Assembly (NCBI RefSeq): GCF_003814875.1
Contig: NZ_RKQF01000001.1
Span: 6,386,001-6,450,000, forward strand
Source: Streptomyces sp. Ag109_O5-1
GTDB lineage: Bacteria; Actinomycetota; Actinomycetes; Streptomycetales; Streptomycetaceae
Direction of reading: 5' to 3'
DNA length: 64,000 nucleotides
Shown: in pieces, positions 24,476 to 33,727 of the stretch
Layout of the letters: every line of letters starts with the position of its first letter
How positions within the stretch are numbered: position 1 is the first letter of the stretch
The notes under the pieces: model-generated
The model's database searches: none
The model's input: the letters and a program-made list of their open reading frames with translations, nothing else
Told to the model about the DNA's origin: nothing
Made by a program: the position numbers and the translations under genes

Positions 24476-26730
24476 GCCGGACGCCTCTGGACACGGTCGA
24501 GCACGCGGCCGCGACCCCCGACGTCGAGCTGCCCTGGGCCGAACTCGGTCTGAAGAAGGACGAGTACGAGCGCGTGGTGGAGATCCTCGGCCGCCGCCCG
24601 ACCGGCGCCGAGCTCGCCATGTACTCGGTCATGTGGTCCGAGCACTGCTCGTACAAGTCCTCCAAGGTCCACCTCCGCCAGTTCGGCGAGAAGGCCCCGC
24701 AGAGCGACGCGATGCTCGTCGGCATCGGCGAGAACGCCGGTGTCGTCGACGTCGGCCAGGGCTACGCGGTGACCTTCAAGGTCGAGTCGCACAATCATCC
24801 GTCGTACGTGGAGCCGTATCAGGGCGCCGCGACCGGTGTCGGCGGCATCGTCCGCGACATCATCGCGATGGGCGCGCGGCCGGTGGCCGTGGTGGACCCG
24901 CTGCGCTTCGGCGCGGCCGACCACCCCGACACCAAGCGCGTCCTGCCGGGTGTCGTCGCCGGCATCGGCGGCTACGGCAACTGCCTGGGCCTGCCGAACA
25001 TCGGCGGCGAGGTGGTCTTCGACGCCTGCTACCAGGGCAACCCGCTGGTCAACGCCGGTGCCATCGGCGTGATGCGGCACGAGGACATCCACCTCGCCAA
25101 GGCCTCCGGCGCGGGCAACCAGGTCATCCTGTACGGCGCTCGTACGGGTGGCGACGGCATCGGCGGCGCGTCCATCCTCGCCTCCGAGACCTTCGACGAC
25201 GCCAAGCCGTCGAAGCGCCCTGCGGTCCAGGTCGGCGACCCCTTCCAGGAGAAGCTCCTCATCGAGTGCACCCTGGAGGCGTTCAGCGAGAAGCTGGTCG
25301 TCGGTATCCAGGACCTCGGCGCGGCCGGTCTGTCCTGCGCCACGTCCGAGCTGGCCTCGAACGGCTCCGGCGGTATGACGGTCACCCTGGACGACGTCCC
25401 GCTCCGCGACTCCACGCTCTCGCCCGAGGAAATCCTCATGAGCGAGTCGCAGGAACGCATGTGCGCGGTGGTCGAGCCGGCGAAGGTCGCCCGCTTCCTG
25501 GAGATCTGCGAGAAGTGGGACGTCATCGCCACCGTCATCGGCGAGGTGACCGACGGCGACCGTCTGGAGATCTTCTGGCACGGCGAGAAGATCGTCGACG
25601 TCGACCCGCGCACGGTCGCGCACGACGGCCCGGTCTACGAGCGTCCCTACGCCCGCCCGTCCTGGCAGGACGAGCTCCAGGCGGACGACGCGAACAAGCT
25701 GCCGCGGCCGGCGACCGGTGCGGAGCTGAAGGACCAGGTCCTCAAGCTGGTCGGTTCCCCCAACCAGGCCTCCAAGAAGTGGATCACGTCGCAGTACGAC
25801 CACTTCGTGCAGGGCAACACGGTGCTGGCGCAGCCCGAGGACTCGGGCATGATCCGCGTCGACGAGGAGACCGGCCTCGGTGTCGCCATCGCGACGGACG
25901 GCAACGGCCGCTACGCCAAGCTGGACCCGTACACGGGCGCGCAGCTGGCGCTGGCCGAGGCCTACCGCAACGTGGCGACGACGGGTGCCAAGCCGCTCGC
26001 CGTCTCCGACTGCCTGAACTTCGGTTCGCCGGAGGACCCGGCGGTGATGTGGCAGTTCGCCGAGGCCGTGCGCGGTCTGGCGGACGGCTGCCTGCAGCTG
26101 GGCACCCCGGTGACCGGCGGCAATGTCTCGCTCTACAACCAGACCGGCGAGGTGGCGATCCACCCGACCCCGGTGGTCGCGGTCCTCGGTGTGATCGACG
26201 ATGTCGCGCGCCGTACGCCGGTCGCCTTCCAGGAGGACGGTCAGCTGATCTACCTCCTCGGCGACACCCGTGAGGAGTTCGGCGGCTCGGCCTGGTCGCA
26301 GGTCGTCCACGACCACCTCGGCGGCCTGCCCCCGAAGGTGGACCTGGAGCGCGAGCGGCTGCTGGCCGAGATCCTGATCTCCGCCTCCCGCGACGGCATG
26401 ATCGACTCGGCGCACGACCTGTCCGACGGCGGTCTGATCCAGGCGGTCGTGGAGTCGGCGCTGCTCGGCGGCAAGGGCGCGCGTCTGGTCGTACCGGACG
26501 GGCTGGACGCCTTCACCTTCCTCCTCTCCGAGTCGGCCGGCCGCGCGATCGTGGCCGTCCCGCGCTCCGAGGAGGTCCGCTTCAACGACATGTGCGGCGC
26601 CCGGGGCCTGCCCGTCACCCGCATCGGTGTCGTGGACGGCGACGCGATCGACGTCCAGGGCGAGTTCGCCCTCAGCCTGGCGGAACTCCGCGAGGCCCAC
26701 GAGGCGACGATCCCGGCGCTGCTGGCGTAG
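24472..26730 (+). CDS. purL: FGAM synthase large subunit PurL
   Basis: A 752-residue ATP-dependent synthase of the small (Gram-positive) PurL type that works with PurS and PurQ. Conserved blocks are MWSEHCSYKSSK, the ATP-binding VESHNHPSYVEPYQGAATGVGGI, and SDCLNFGSPEDP in the second half. The ATG overlaps the purQ stop (ATGA). It catalyses the fourth step of purine synthesis. A convergent hairpin (26750-26783) follows. Confidence 0.96.
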   Translation: MSRTPLDTVEHAAATPDVELPWAELGLKKDEYERVVEILGRRPTGAELAMYSVMWSEHCSYKSSKVHLRQFGEKAPQSDAMLVGIGENAGVVDVGQGYAVTFKVESHNHPSYVEPYQGAATGVGGIVRDIIAMGARPVAVVDPLRFGAADHPDTKRVLPGVVAGIGGYGNCLGLPNIGGEVVFDACYQGNPLVNAGAIGVMRHEDIHLAKASGAGNQVILYGARTGGDGIGGASILASETFDDAKPSKRPAVQVGDPFQEKLLIECTLEAFSEKLVVGIQDLGAAGLSCATSELASNGSGGMTVTLDDVPLRDSTLSPEEILMSESQERMCAVVEPAKVARFLEICEKWDVIATVIGEVTDGDRLEIFWHGEKIVDVDPRTVAHDGPVYERPYARPSWQDELQADDANKLPRPATGAELKDQVLKLVGSPNQASKKWITSQYDHFVQGNTVLAQPEDSGMIRVDEETGLGVAIATDGNGRYAKLDPYTGAQLALAEAYRNVATTGAKPLAVSDCLNFGSPEDPAVMWQFAEAVRGLADGCLQLGTPVTGGNVSLYNQTGEVAIHPTPVVAVLGVIDDVARRTPVAFQEDGQLIYLLGDTREEFGGSAWSQVVHDHLGGLPPKVDLERERLLAEILISASRDGMIDSAHDLSDGGLIQAVVESALLGGKGARLVVPDGLDAFTFLLSESAGRAIVAVPRSEEVRFNDMCGARGLPVTRIGVVDGDAIDVQGEFALSLAELREAHEATIPALLA

Positions 26731-26749
26731 CACCGGACCCGAACGACGA

Positions 26750-26783
26750 CGAAGCCCCTCGCCCGCCCGGGCGGGGGGCTTCT
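26750..26783. terminator. Bidirectional hairpin between purL and the ClpN-domain gene
   Basis: GAAGCCCCTCGCCC pairs with GGGCGGGGGGCTTC, one G-T pair, loop gccc. It lies between convergent genes and probably terminates both. Confidence 0.8.
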
Positions 26784-26787
26784 CGGC

Positions 26788-27252
26788 TCAGCGGCCCGTT
26801 TCCCGGATGCGTTCGCGGGCGGCTGCGCGGTCGATGCCGAGCTCTGCCAGAAGGTCCGCCGCGGGATCCGGGCGCTCGCAGTCGAGCAGGGCCAGCAGCA
26901 GGTGCTCGGGTGCGATGCGCCGGCTGCGGGCCTTCCGTGTCTCGGCCAGGGCGCGGGGGAAGACGGCACGGGCACCCGAGGTGAAGGGGGTTCGCTTGCG
27001 GGAGGCCGGAACCGGCGGCCGTTCCACTCCCCGGACGTCGATGCCCACCACGGCCAGCGCGGACCGGTCGAGGGCGTCGAGAGCGGCCCGCGCGGTCGTG
27101 AGGTCGGTGCCGAGGGCCCGGACCGAGCCGGGCTCGTGGAGCACTCCCAGCAGGAGGTGCTCGGTACCGATGCGGCGGTCGCCGCGCAGTGAGGCCTCGT
27201 CCACCGCGGATGCGACGGCCGTACGGGCGCCTGCTGCGAAATGTTCAAACAT
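26788..27252 (-). CDS. Clp N-terminal domain protein (stand-alone ClpN repeats)
   Basis: A 154-residue protein with two Clp_N repeats: MFEHFAAGARTAV with GTEHLLLGVLHEPG, then a second with PEHLLLALLDCERPDP. In ClpA/ClpC this domain binds adaptors and substrates; here no AAA+ module follows, so it may be an adaptor or a sensor partner. The ATG at 27252 begins the first repeat; longer readings run into the upstream gene. It is seven bases downstream of the small HTH gene in one operon under the double operator. Such HTH-ClpN pairs recur in actinomycetes, with unknown function. Confidence 0.82.
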   Translation of the reverse strand: MFEHFAAGARTAVASAVDEASLRGDRRIGTEHLLLGVLHEPGSVRALGTDLTTARAALDALDRSALAVVGIDVRGVERPPVPASRKRTPFTSGARAVFPRALAETRKARSRRIAPEHLLLALLDCERPDPAADLLAELGIDRAAARERIRETGR

Positions 27253-27259
27253 GGTCGTC

Positions 27260-27463
27260 TCACTTCCCGTGTTTGGCGTGCACGGACTGCCGGGACACGC
27301 CGAGGGCATCACCGATCTGTTCCCAGGACCATCCCTGTTCCCTGGCGCGCGCGACCGCTGCCGCTTCGACCTGCTCGGCCAGTCGGTGCAGGGCACCCAC
27401 GGCCCGCAGCCCCACCGAGGGGTCGTGCGACCGGAGGCGTGCGGAGAGATCTCCCGTTTCCAT
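27260..27463 (-). CDS. Small helix-turn-helix DNA-binding protein
   Basis: A 67-residue protein whose C-terminal half is a clear helix-turn-helix (REQGWSWEQIGDALGVSRQSVHAK). The ATG at 27463 lies two bases from an inverted-repeat operator and has no ribosome site, which with a well-placed promoter suggests a leaderless mRNA. It probably represses its own operon by binding the two CTGTCA/TTGTCA palindromes. Its partner is the ClpN-domain protein encoded next. Autoregulation is inferred from the operators. Confidence 0.8.
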   Translation of the reverse strand: METGDLSARLRSHDPSVGLRAVGALHRLAEQVEAAAVARAREQGWSWEQIGDALGVSRQSVHAKHGK

Positions 27464-27465
27464 AT

Positions 27466-27513
27466 CTGTCAGTCTGGGCTGACAGACCTCTGCTTGTCAA
27501 TCCAGACTGACAA
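27466..27513 (-). promoter_or_regulatory. Promoter with two YTGTCA-N8-TGACAR operators
   Basis: Site 1 is CTGTCA-N8-TGACAG (27466-27485), site 2 TTGTCA-N8-TGACAA (27494-27513), 28 bp apart centre to centre. On the minus strand a perfect -35 TTGACA (within site 2) is followed at 18 bp by CAGACT (within site 1) as -10, placing the start of transcription at or next to the ATG. Repressor binding would cover the whole promoter. Confidence 0.7.
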
Positions 27514-27572
27514 CAGCTTCGGCTGCCGGTACCGCTCGCGCTGCAGCCGCGCCGCTGAATAGGCTCGCCCCC

Positions 27573-28370
27573 ATGCCCCCGGCCAAGAAACGCCCCAGGA
27601 CGTACGACCCCGCGAAGACCCGCGCCGCGGTCCTCGCCCAGTTCGGCCACGTGCGGGAGGCCGTCGCGGGCCTCACCCCCGAGCAGCTCGCGCTCCCCAC
27701 CCGGCTCGGCGACTGGACCGTGCGGGACCTCGTCGCCCACATCGGCATGGCGGTCACCGCCGTCCACCGGGCCCTGGACCAGCCCGAGCCGGCGAAGGCC
27801 GACGCGGTACTGCTCGACTGGCCGTCCGGGACCTCCGGCAACTCCGCCGCCATCGCCGACTTCACCCGGCGCCTCGCGGCCGGCCACCCCGACCTCGACG
27901 CCTACCTCACCGATGCCGACGGCAGCCTCCGCGCCCTGCTCGACGCGCACCCCGGCACCCGGCTGCTCGCCACCAGCGCCGGCGCGATGTCCCTCGACGA
28001 CTACCTCGTCACCCGTACCGTCGAGCTGGTCGTCCACACCGACGACCTCGCCGCGGCCGTCCCGGGACTCGGCATCCCCCACGACCGGCAGGCCCTGGCC
28101 GCCTGCACCCGGCTGCTCGCCGACGCGCTCGCCGTCAAGGCCCCCGGCGGCTCCACCGAGGTGCGGGTACCGCCGTACGCCGTGGTGCAGTGCGTCGAAG
28201 GGCCCCGGCACACCCGGGGCACCCCGCCGAACGTCGTGGAGACCGATCCGCTGACCTGGATCCGGCTGGCCACCGGGCGGACGCGGTGGAAGGAGGCCGT
28301 GGCGGACGCCAAGGTCAGTGCGAGCGGGGAGCGGGCGGACATCGGGCCCTACCTGCCCCTCATGAGCTGA
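27573..28370 (+). CDS. Maleylpyruvate isomerase-family, mycothiol-dependent enzyme
   Basis: A 265-residue protein of the DinB-like MDMPI family. The N-terminal four-helix bundle holds TRLGDWTVRDLVAHIGMAV, with His in the DLVAH metal-site position, and the C-terminal ~90 residues resemble the bacterial sterol-carrier-like domain of the family. Members use mycothiol, the actinobacterial thiol, for isomerisation or detoxification; the substrate is unknown. It diverges from the HTH operon; its promoter lies close to the double operator, about 60 bp away, and could be affected by it. Confidence 0.75.
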   Translation: MPPAKKRPRTYDPAKTRAAVLAQFGHVREAVAGLTPEQLALPTRLGDWTVRDLVAHIGMAVTAVHRALDQPEPAKADAVLLDWPSGTSGNSAAIADFTRRLAAGHPDLDAYLTDADGSLRALLDAHPGTRLLATSAGAMSLDDYLVTRTVELVVHTDDLAAAVPGLGIPHDRQALAACTRLLADALAVKAPGGSTEVRVPPYAVVQCVEGPRHTRGTPPNVVETDPLTWIRLATGRTRWKEAVADAKVSASGERADIGPYLPLMS

Positions 28371-28406
28371 GGGAACCGATCACCCTGTGCGTTCCGTCGA
28401 ATCGGC

Positions 28407-28862
28407 ATGTACGGGTTGAAACAGCGCATGCAGCGTATGACCCTGACCATGGCGGCGGCCGCCGTGCTCGTCCCGCTCACGGTGGCCTGCGGCAGTGAGA
28501 GAGGCGGTGCCTCCGTGGGGACCCAGCCACCGGTCACCGGGATCGACTGGACCGTCGACAGCGTGACCGTCGACGGCACCACCCATCCCGCCCCGGCGCG
28601 CGCCCATCTGACGATCGAGGACGGCAGGGCCGCCGGCAACCTCGGGTGCAACCAGTTCAGTGCCACGGCACAGGTCACGGACGACCACGTCCGGCTGAGT
28701 CACGCCCGCACCACGCGGATGGCCTGCGACAACGCGCGGATGACCTTCGAGCGGGCTCTCGCCCGGACGCTCACCTCGGGGCCGCTGACCATGAAGACCG
28801 AGGGGGAGAAACTCACCCTCACCGCCGTCGGCGGCGACCGGGTGCAGTTGTCCAGGAAGTGA
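28407..28862 (+). CDS. META-domain lipoprotein (HslJ-like)
   Basis: A 151-residue exported protein. The signal peptide ends in lipobox LTVAC with C28, and the rest is a META/HslJ fold with the conserved GNLGCNQFSA block and a Cys pair (GC...AC) likely in disulfide. HslJ-type proteins are linked to stress and antibiotic tolerance, without known activity. The ATG at 28407 is provisional; an in-frame ATG at 28428 would give a shorter n-region. Confidence 0.78.
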   Translation: MYGLKQRMQRMTLTMAAAAVLVPLTVACGSERGGASVGTQPPVTGIDWTVDSVTVDGTTHPAPARAHLTIEDGRAAGNLGCNQFSATAQVTDDHVRLSHARTTRMACDNARMTFERALARTLTSGPLTMKTEGEKLTLTAVGGDRVQLSRK

Positions 28863-29081
28863 CCGCCGGGCCCCCGCCGGCCCCCCGAATGATGTGCGAC
28901 ACCTCACTCAGAGATACGGTGTGAGGGGGTTGCGTCGGCACCGGTCCGCACGAACAGAGTTCGCCTGGAGGATCCTCTCACCGCTTTGACCAGCGGAAAT
29001 GGAGAAAGCCACAATCGCGTCCACGGTCGTAGATCCTTTACGGCCGGGCATCCCCAATTCGGACCAGTGGTCGATCTCGCC

Positions 29082-29097
29082 TACACTCGGTGTCGTG
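29082..29097 (+). promoter_or_regulatory. Possible -10 box giving leaderless purF mRNA
   Basis: TACACT (29082-29087) is seven bases before the chosen GTG (29095) and 18 bases after a weak -35 (TTCGGA). There is no ribosome site before the GTG, so a leaderless transcript is plausible. Not proven. Confidence 0.4.
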
Positions 29098-30624
29098 CCA
29101 CGTGGTGACGGTCTCCTCAATCACGATCTGCTCCCCGGTGAGAAGGGCCCCCAGGACGCTTGCGGCGTCTTCGGTGTCTGGGCTCCCGGTGAAGAGGTCG
29201 CCAAGCTCACGTACTTCGGGCTGTACGCCCTCCAGCATCGGGGCCAGGAATCCGCGGGTATCGCGGTCAGCAACGGCTCCCAGATCCTCGTCTTCAAGGA
29301 CATGGGGCTTGTCTCCCAGGTCTTCGACGAGACCTCGCTCGGTTCGCTCCAGGGTCATATCGCGGTCGGTCACGCCCGCTACTCGACCACCGGCGCCTCC
29401 GTGTGGGAGAACGCCCAGCCGACGTTCCGCGCCACCGCGCACGGCTCGATCGCGCTCGGCCACAACGGCAACCTGGTCAACACGGCGCAGCTCGCCGAGA
29501 TGGTCGCCGAACTCCCCAAGGACCACAACGGCCGGTCCACCCGGGTCGCGGCCACCAACGACACCGACCTGCTCACCGCGCTGCTCGCGGCCCAGGTCGA
29601 CGAGGACGGCAAGCCGCTGACCATCGAGGAGGCCGCCCACGCGGTCCTCCCGAAGGTCCGGGGCGCCTTCTCGCTCGTCTTCATGGACGAGCACACCCTC
29701 TACGCCGCCCGCGACCCGCAGGGCATCCGCCCGCTGGTCCTCGGCCGCCTGGAGCGCGGCTGGGTCGTCGCCTCGGAGTCCGCCGCGCTCGACATCTGCG
29801 GCGCCAGCTATGTGCGCGAGATCGAGCCGGGCGAGTTCGTCGCCATCGACGAGAACGGCCTGCGCACCTCGCGGTTCGCGGACGCGAAGCCCAAGGGCTG
29901 TGTCTTCGAGTACGTGTACCTGGCCCGCCCCGACACCGACATCGCCGGGCGGAACGTCTACCTCTCCCGGGTGGAGATGGGCCGCAAGCTCGCCAAGGAA
30001 GCCCCGGTCGACGCCGACCTGGTGATAGCGACCCCGGAATCCGGCACCCCCGCCGCCATCGGTTACGCGGAGGCCTCCGGCATCCCCTTCGGCGCCGGTC
30101 TGGTCAAGAACGCGTATGTCGGCCGGACCTTCATCCAGCCCTCGCAGACCATCCGGCAGCTCGGCATCCGTCTGAAGCTGAACCCGCTGAAGGAAGTCAT
30201 CAAGGGCAAGCGCCTGGTCGTCGTCGACGACTCGATCGTGCGCGGCAACACCCAGCGCGCGCTCGTGCGGATGCTGCGGGAGGCGGGCGCGGCGGAGGTC
30301 CACATCCGGATCTCCTCTCCCCCGGTGAAGTGGCCCTGCTTCTTCGGCATCGACTTCGCCACCCGCGCCGAGCTGATCGCCAACGGCATGACGATCGAGG
30401 AGATCGGCACCTCGCTCGGCGCCGACTCCCTGGCGTACATCTCCATCGACGGCATGATCGAGGCGACCACCATCGCCAAGCCGAACCTGTGCCGCGCCTG
30501 CTTCGACGGCGAGTACCCGATGGAGCTCCCGGACCCCGAGCTGCTCGGCAAGCAGCTCCTGGAGACCGAGCTGGCCGCCGGTCCGGCAGCCACGGCCGCG
30601 GCCGACGCGATCCGTCGCCCGTAA
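29095..30624 (+). CDS. purF: Amidophosphoribosyltransferase
   Basis: A 509-residue enzyme for the first committed step of purine synthesis, making phosphoribosylamine from PRPP and glutamine. A short propeptide precedes the nucleophilic Cys of ACGVFGVW, the glutaminase domain follows (ALQHRGQESAGIAV), and the PRPP loop is VVVDDSIVRGNT. Cysteines near the end (LCRAC) may be iron-sulfur ligands of the Bacillus-type enzyme. The GTG at 29095 gives the start expected for the family; an ATG at 28999 would add 32 unconserved residues. It is followed 31 bp later by purM, likely co-transcribed. Confidence 0.93.
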   Translation: MPRGDGLLNHDLLPGEKGPQDACGVFGVWAPGEEVAKLTYFGLYALQHRGQESAGIAVSNGSQILVFKDMGLVSQVFDETSLGSLQGHIAVGHARYSTTGASVWENAQPTFRATAHGSIALGHNGNLVNTAQLAEMVAELPKDHNGRSTRVAATNDTDLLTALLAAQVDEDGKPLTIEEAAHAVLPKVRGAFSLVFMDEHTLYAARDPQGIRPLVLGRLERGWVVASESAALDICGASYVREIEPGEFVAIDENGLRTSRFADAKPKGCVFEYVYLARPDTDIAGRNVYLSRVEMGRKLAKEAPVDADLVIATPESGTPAAIGYAEASGIPFGAGLVKNAYVGRTFIQPSQTIRQLGIRLKLNPLKEVIKGKRLVVVDDSIVRGNTQRALVRMLREAGAAEVHIRISSPPVKWPCFFGIDFATRAELIANGMTIEEIGTSLGADSLAYISIDGMIEATTIAKPNLCRACFDGEYPMELPDPELLGKQLLETELAAGPAATAAADAIRRP

Positions 30625-30655
30625 GCCCCGTCATCAACCCGAAAGATCCCAGGCA

Positions 30656-31726
30656 ATGTCTGAGAGCCAGTCCGGTGCTTCCTACGCGGCTGCCGGTGTC
30701 GACATCGAGGCGGGCGACCGCGCCGTAGAGCTGATGAAGGAGTGGGTGAAGAAGACGCAGCGCCCCGAGGTCCTCGGCGGCCTCGGCGGCTTCGCCGGCC
30801 TCTTCGACGCCTCCGCCCTCAAGAACTACGAGCGCCCGCTGCTCGCCTCCGCGACCGACGGCGTGGGCACCAAGGTGGACATCGCCCGGCAGCTCGGCGT
30901 GTACGACACCATCGGCCACGACCTCGTCGCCATGGTCATGGACGACATCGTGGTGTGCGGCGCCGAGCCGCTGTTCATGACCGACTACATCTGCGTCGGC
31001 AAGGTCCACCCCGAGCGGGTCGCCGCGATCGTCAAGGGCATCGCCGAGGGCTGTGTGCTGGCCGGCTGCGCCCTGGTGGGCGGCGAGACCGCCGAGCACC
31101 CCGGCCTGCTGGGCGCGGACGACTTCGACGTCGCCGGCGCCGGTACGGGCGTTGTGGAGGCCGACCGGCTGCTCGGCGCGGATCGCATCCGTACGGGTGA
31201 CGCGGTGATCGCCATGGCGTCCTCCGGGCTTCACTCGAACGGGTACTCCCTGGTCCGGCACGTCCTGCTGAACCAGGCCGGCCTCGCGCTGGACGCCCAC
31301 ATCGAGGAACTCGGCCGCACCCTCGGCGAGGAGCTCCTCGAACCGACCAAGATCTACTCGCTGGACTGTCTGGCCCTGATGCGCACCGCCGAGGTGCACG
31401 CCTTCAGCCATGTGACCGGCGGCGGACTCGCGGCGAACCTGGCCCGGGTGATCCCGGACCACCTGCACGCGATCGTCGACCGCGCCACCTGGACCCCGGG
31501 CGCGATCTTCGACCTGGTCGGCCGCACCGGCGACGTCGAGCGGCTGGAACTGGAGAAGACGCTCAACATGGGCGTCGGCATGATCGCGATCGTCCCGCAG
31601 GAATCGGTCGATGTGGCGCTCACCACACTGGCCGACCGCGGGGTCGAGGCATGGGTCGCCGGCGAGATCACCGAACGGGGCGAGCACACCACCGGTGCCG
31701 CCCTGATCGGGGACTACGCCGCCTGA
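30656..31726 (+). CDS. purM: Phosphoribosylformylglycinamidine cyclo-ligase (AIR synthetase)
   Basis: A 356-residue ATP-dependent enzyme closing the imidazole ring of AIR. Family blocks are LLASATDGVGTKVDIA, GHDLVAMVMDDIVVCGAEPLF and HSNGYSLVR. It sits 31 bp after purF and ends before a clear terminator, forming a purF-purM unit. Confidence 0.95.
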   Translation: MSESQSGASYAAAGVDIEAGDRAVELMKEWVKKTQRPEVLGGLGGFAGLFDASALKNYERPLLASATDGVGTKVDIARQLGVYDTIGHDLVAMVMDDIVVCGAEPLFMTDYICVGKVHPERVAAIVKGIAEGCVLAGCALVGGETAEHPGLLGADDFDVAGAGTGVVEADRLLGADRIRTGDAVIAMASSGLHSNGYSLVRHVLLNQAGLALDAHIEELGRTLGEELLEPTKIYSLDCLALMRTAEVHAFSHVTGGGLAANLARVIPDHLHAIVDRATWTPGAIFDLVGRTGDVERLELEKTLNMGVGMIAIVPQESVDVALTTLADRGVEAWVAGEITERGEHTTGAALIGDYAA

Positions 31727-31751
31727 CAGGCAGCCTGACGGCCAGCACAAA

Positions 31752-31783
31752 ACCCGGTCCGGCTATGGAACCCCGGACCGGGT
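31752..31783. terminator. purM terminator
   Basis: ACCCGGTCCGG pairs with CCGGACCGGGT around a ten-base loop. It lies between convergent purM and the DUF3073 gene. Confidence 0.8.
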
Positions 31784-31811
31784 AAGTGAAACGGCTAAGC
31801 AGCCGTCGGCG

Positions 31812-32078
31812 TCAAGCACCGCGACGATGCTGGGAGTGCGGACCGGACTGGTCGTCCTCGTCCTCGTCCTCATCGTCGTCGTTATAGAGATCCGCGTACT
31901 GGGCGTACGGGTCGTCGTCCTCGTCCTCATCGTCCTCGAACGGCTCGCCGTTCGGCGGCTGGCTCGAAGTCGATGCGCCCAGCTCGCTGGCCAGACGTGA
32001 CAGGTCAGTCCCACCGCTGTTGTACTTCAGCTGGCGGGCGACCTTCGTCTGCTTGGCCTTGGCCCGGCCGCGCCCCAT
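31812..32078 (-). CDS. DUF3073 small acidic protein
   Basis: An 88-residue protein. The basic start MGRGRAKAKQTKVARQLKYN is the DUF3073 signature; the second half is extremely acidic, with two Asp/Glu runs. This bipolar charge could suit nucleic-acid or ribosome contact, but no function is known. GAGGGGG precedes the ATG at 32078 (AGGGGG about 8 bases away). It is conserved beside purM in actinomycetes, from memory. Confidence 0.85.
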   Translation of the reverse strand: MGRGRAKAKQTKVARQLKYNSGGTDLSRLASELGASTSSQPPNGEPFEDDEDEDDDPYAQYADLYNDDDEDEDEDDQSGPHSQHRRGA

Positions 32079-32378
32079 GGCTCGACCCCCTCGGTGACGG
32101 GGCTCGACGGCCCCAGAGTCTGACACGCGTTCATGATCCGGAACGGACTCTCCTCGGAGAGACCGGTCCGTAGGGCTTCCACGGTACCTGAGCCCGCGCC
32201 CATACGGTACGTCGCCCGCACCACGCGCCTGACTCCATGACCCGCGAGGCGCCCTGTCCTCGCTGGTCAACCACGATTTTAACCACTTCCTGGCGGGCGA
32301 CCCGCCGACGAACGTGAGAGTTCTCTCCAACTGCCCGCCGGCGGGTACCGAAAATGTGTCCGGAAACCCGGCGATCGA

Positions 32379-33470
32379 TCAGCAGCCGCCCGCCGTTGCG
32401 GCTTCGTGCATCCGCTGTTCGGCGATCCGGTCGGCCGCCGCGGCCGGCGGAATCCCGTCATCCTTCGCACGTGCGAAGATGGCGAGCGTGGTGTCGAAGA
32501 TCTTCGCCGCCTTCGCCTTGCACCGCTCGAAGTCGAACCCGTGCAGTTCGTCGGCGACCTGGATCACCCCGCCGGCGTTCACCACGTAGTCCGGCGCGTA
32601 GAGGATCCCACGGTCGGCGAGGTCCTTCTCGACGCCCGGGTGGGCGAGCTGGTTGTTGGCAGCGCCGCACACCACCTGGGCGGTCAGCACCGGCACGGAC
32701 GCGTCGTTCAGGGCGCCGCCGAGCGCGCAGGGTGCGTAGATGTCCAGACCCTCCACGCGGATCAGGGCGTCGGTGTCGGCGACGGCCCGCACGGAGGGGT
32801 GCTTGTCGGCGATGCGCCGGACGGCTTCCTGCCGTACGTCCGTGATCACGACCTCGGCGCCCTCGTCCAGCAGGTGCTCCACCAGGTGGTGGCCGACCTT
32901 GCCGACACCCGCGATGCCGACGGTGCGGCCGCGCAGCGAGGGGTCGCCCCACAGGTGCTGGGCGCTGGCGCGCATGCCCTGGTAGACGCCGAACGCGGTG
33001 AGCACGGAGGAGTCGCCGGCGCCGCCGTGCTCCGGGGAGCGGCCGGTGGTCCAGCGGCACTCGCGGGCCACGACGTCCATGTCGGCGACATAGGTGCCGA
33101 CGTCGCAGGCGGTGACGTACCGGCCGCCGAGCGAGGCCACGAACCGCCCGTAGGCGAGCAGCAGCTCCTCGGTCTTGTCCCGGTCCGGGTCCCCGATGAT
33201 CACGGCCTTGCCGCCGCCGTGGTCGAGTCCGGCCATGGCGTTCTTGTACGACATCCCGCGCGCGAGGTTGAGGGCGTCGGCGACGGCCTCCTCCTCCGTG
33301 GCGTACGGGTAGAAGCGGGTGCCGCCGAGGGCGGGGCCCAGGGCGGTGGAGTGGATGGCGATGACGGCCTTCAGGCCGCTCTTGCGGTCCTGGCAGAGCA
33401 CGACCTGCTCGTGACCGCCCTGGTCCGAGTGGAACAGGGTGTGCAGGACGCCGGTGGAAACGTCGGTCAC
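32379..33470 (-). CDS. vdh: Valine (branched-chain amino acid) dehydrogenase
   Basis: A 363-residue NAD-dependent oxidative deaminase of the Glu/Leu/Phe/Val family. The catalytic-lysine block is GLDHGGGKAVI, the Rossmann motif GIAGVGKVGHHLVEHL, and the substrate segment GGTRFYPYATEEEAV. In Streptomyces Vdh feeds branched acyl-CoA precursors into fatty acid and polyketide synthesis. The GTG at 33470 follows GGGAG by eight bases. Related leucine dehydrogenases cannot be fully excluded by eye. Confidence 0.9.
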   Translation of the reverse strand: MTDVSTGVLHTLFHSDQGGHEQVVLCQDRKSGLKAVIAIHSTALGPALGGTRFYPYATEEEAVADALNLARGMSYKNAMAGLDHGGGKAVIIGDPDRDKTEELLLAYGRFVASLGGRYVTACDVGTYVADMDVVARECRWTTGRSPEHGGAGDSSVLTAFGVYQGMRASAQHLWGDPSLRGRTVGIAGVGKVGHHLVEHLLDEGAEVVITDVRQEAVRRIADKHPSVRAVADTDALIRVEGLDIYAPCALGGALNDASVPVLTAQVVCGAANNQLAHPGVEKDLADRGILYAPDYVVNAGGVIQVADELHGFDFERCKAKAAKIFDTTLAIFARAKDDGIPPAAAADRIAEQRMHEAATAGGC

Positions 33471-33727
33471 TGTGGTGACTCCCGGTTGTGTCGCGTGTGT
33501 TGCGGCGGGTGGCTGCGGCGGGGCTCCCGTAAGGGTGGCGGGGGCCGTGGCATGAGCGTAGAGCCCCGGCCCACAGACCATCCGCGCAGTGTTCAGGATC
33601 ACTCTCCCGTGCCGTGTGCGCACGTATGAGCGTGGGACGATTTGCTGTGGTTTTCGCGGCCGGCCCCGGCTGGCTCAGTGGTGGGTTCCGCTGGTTTCGA
33701 GCCCGGCCCGATGGGGAGGGAGCAGGC

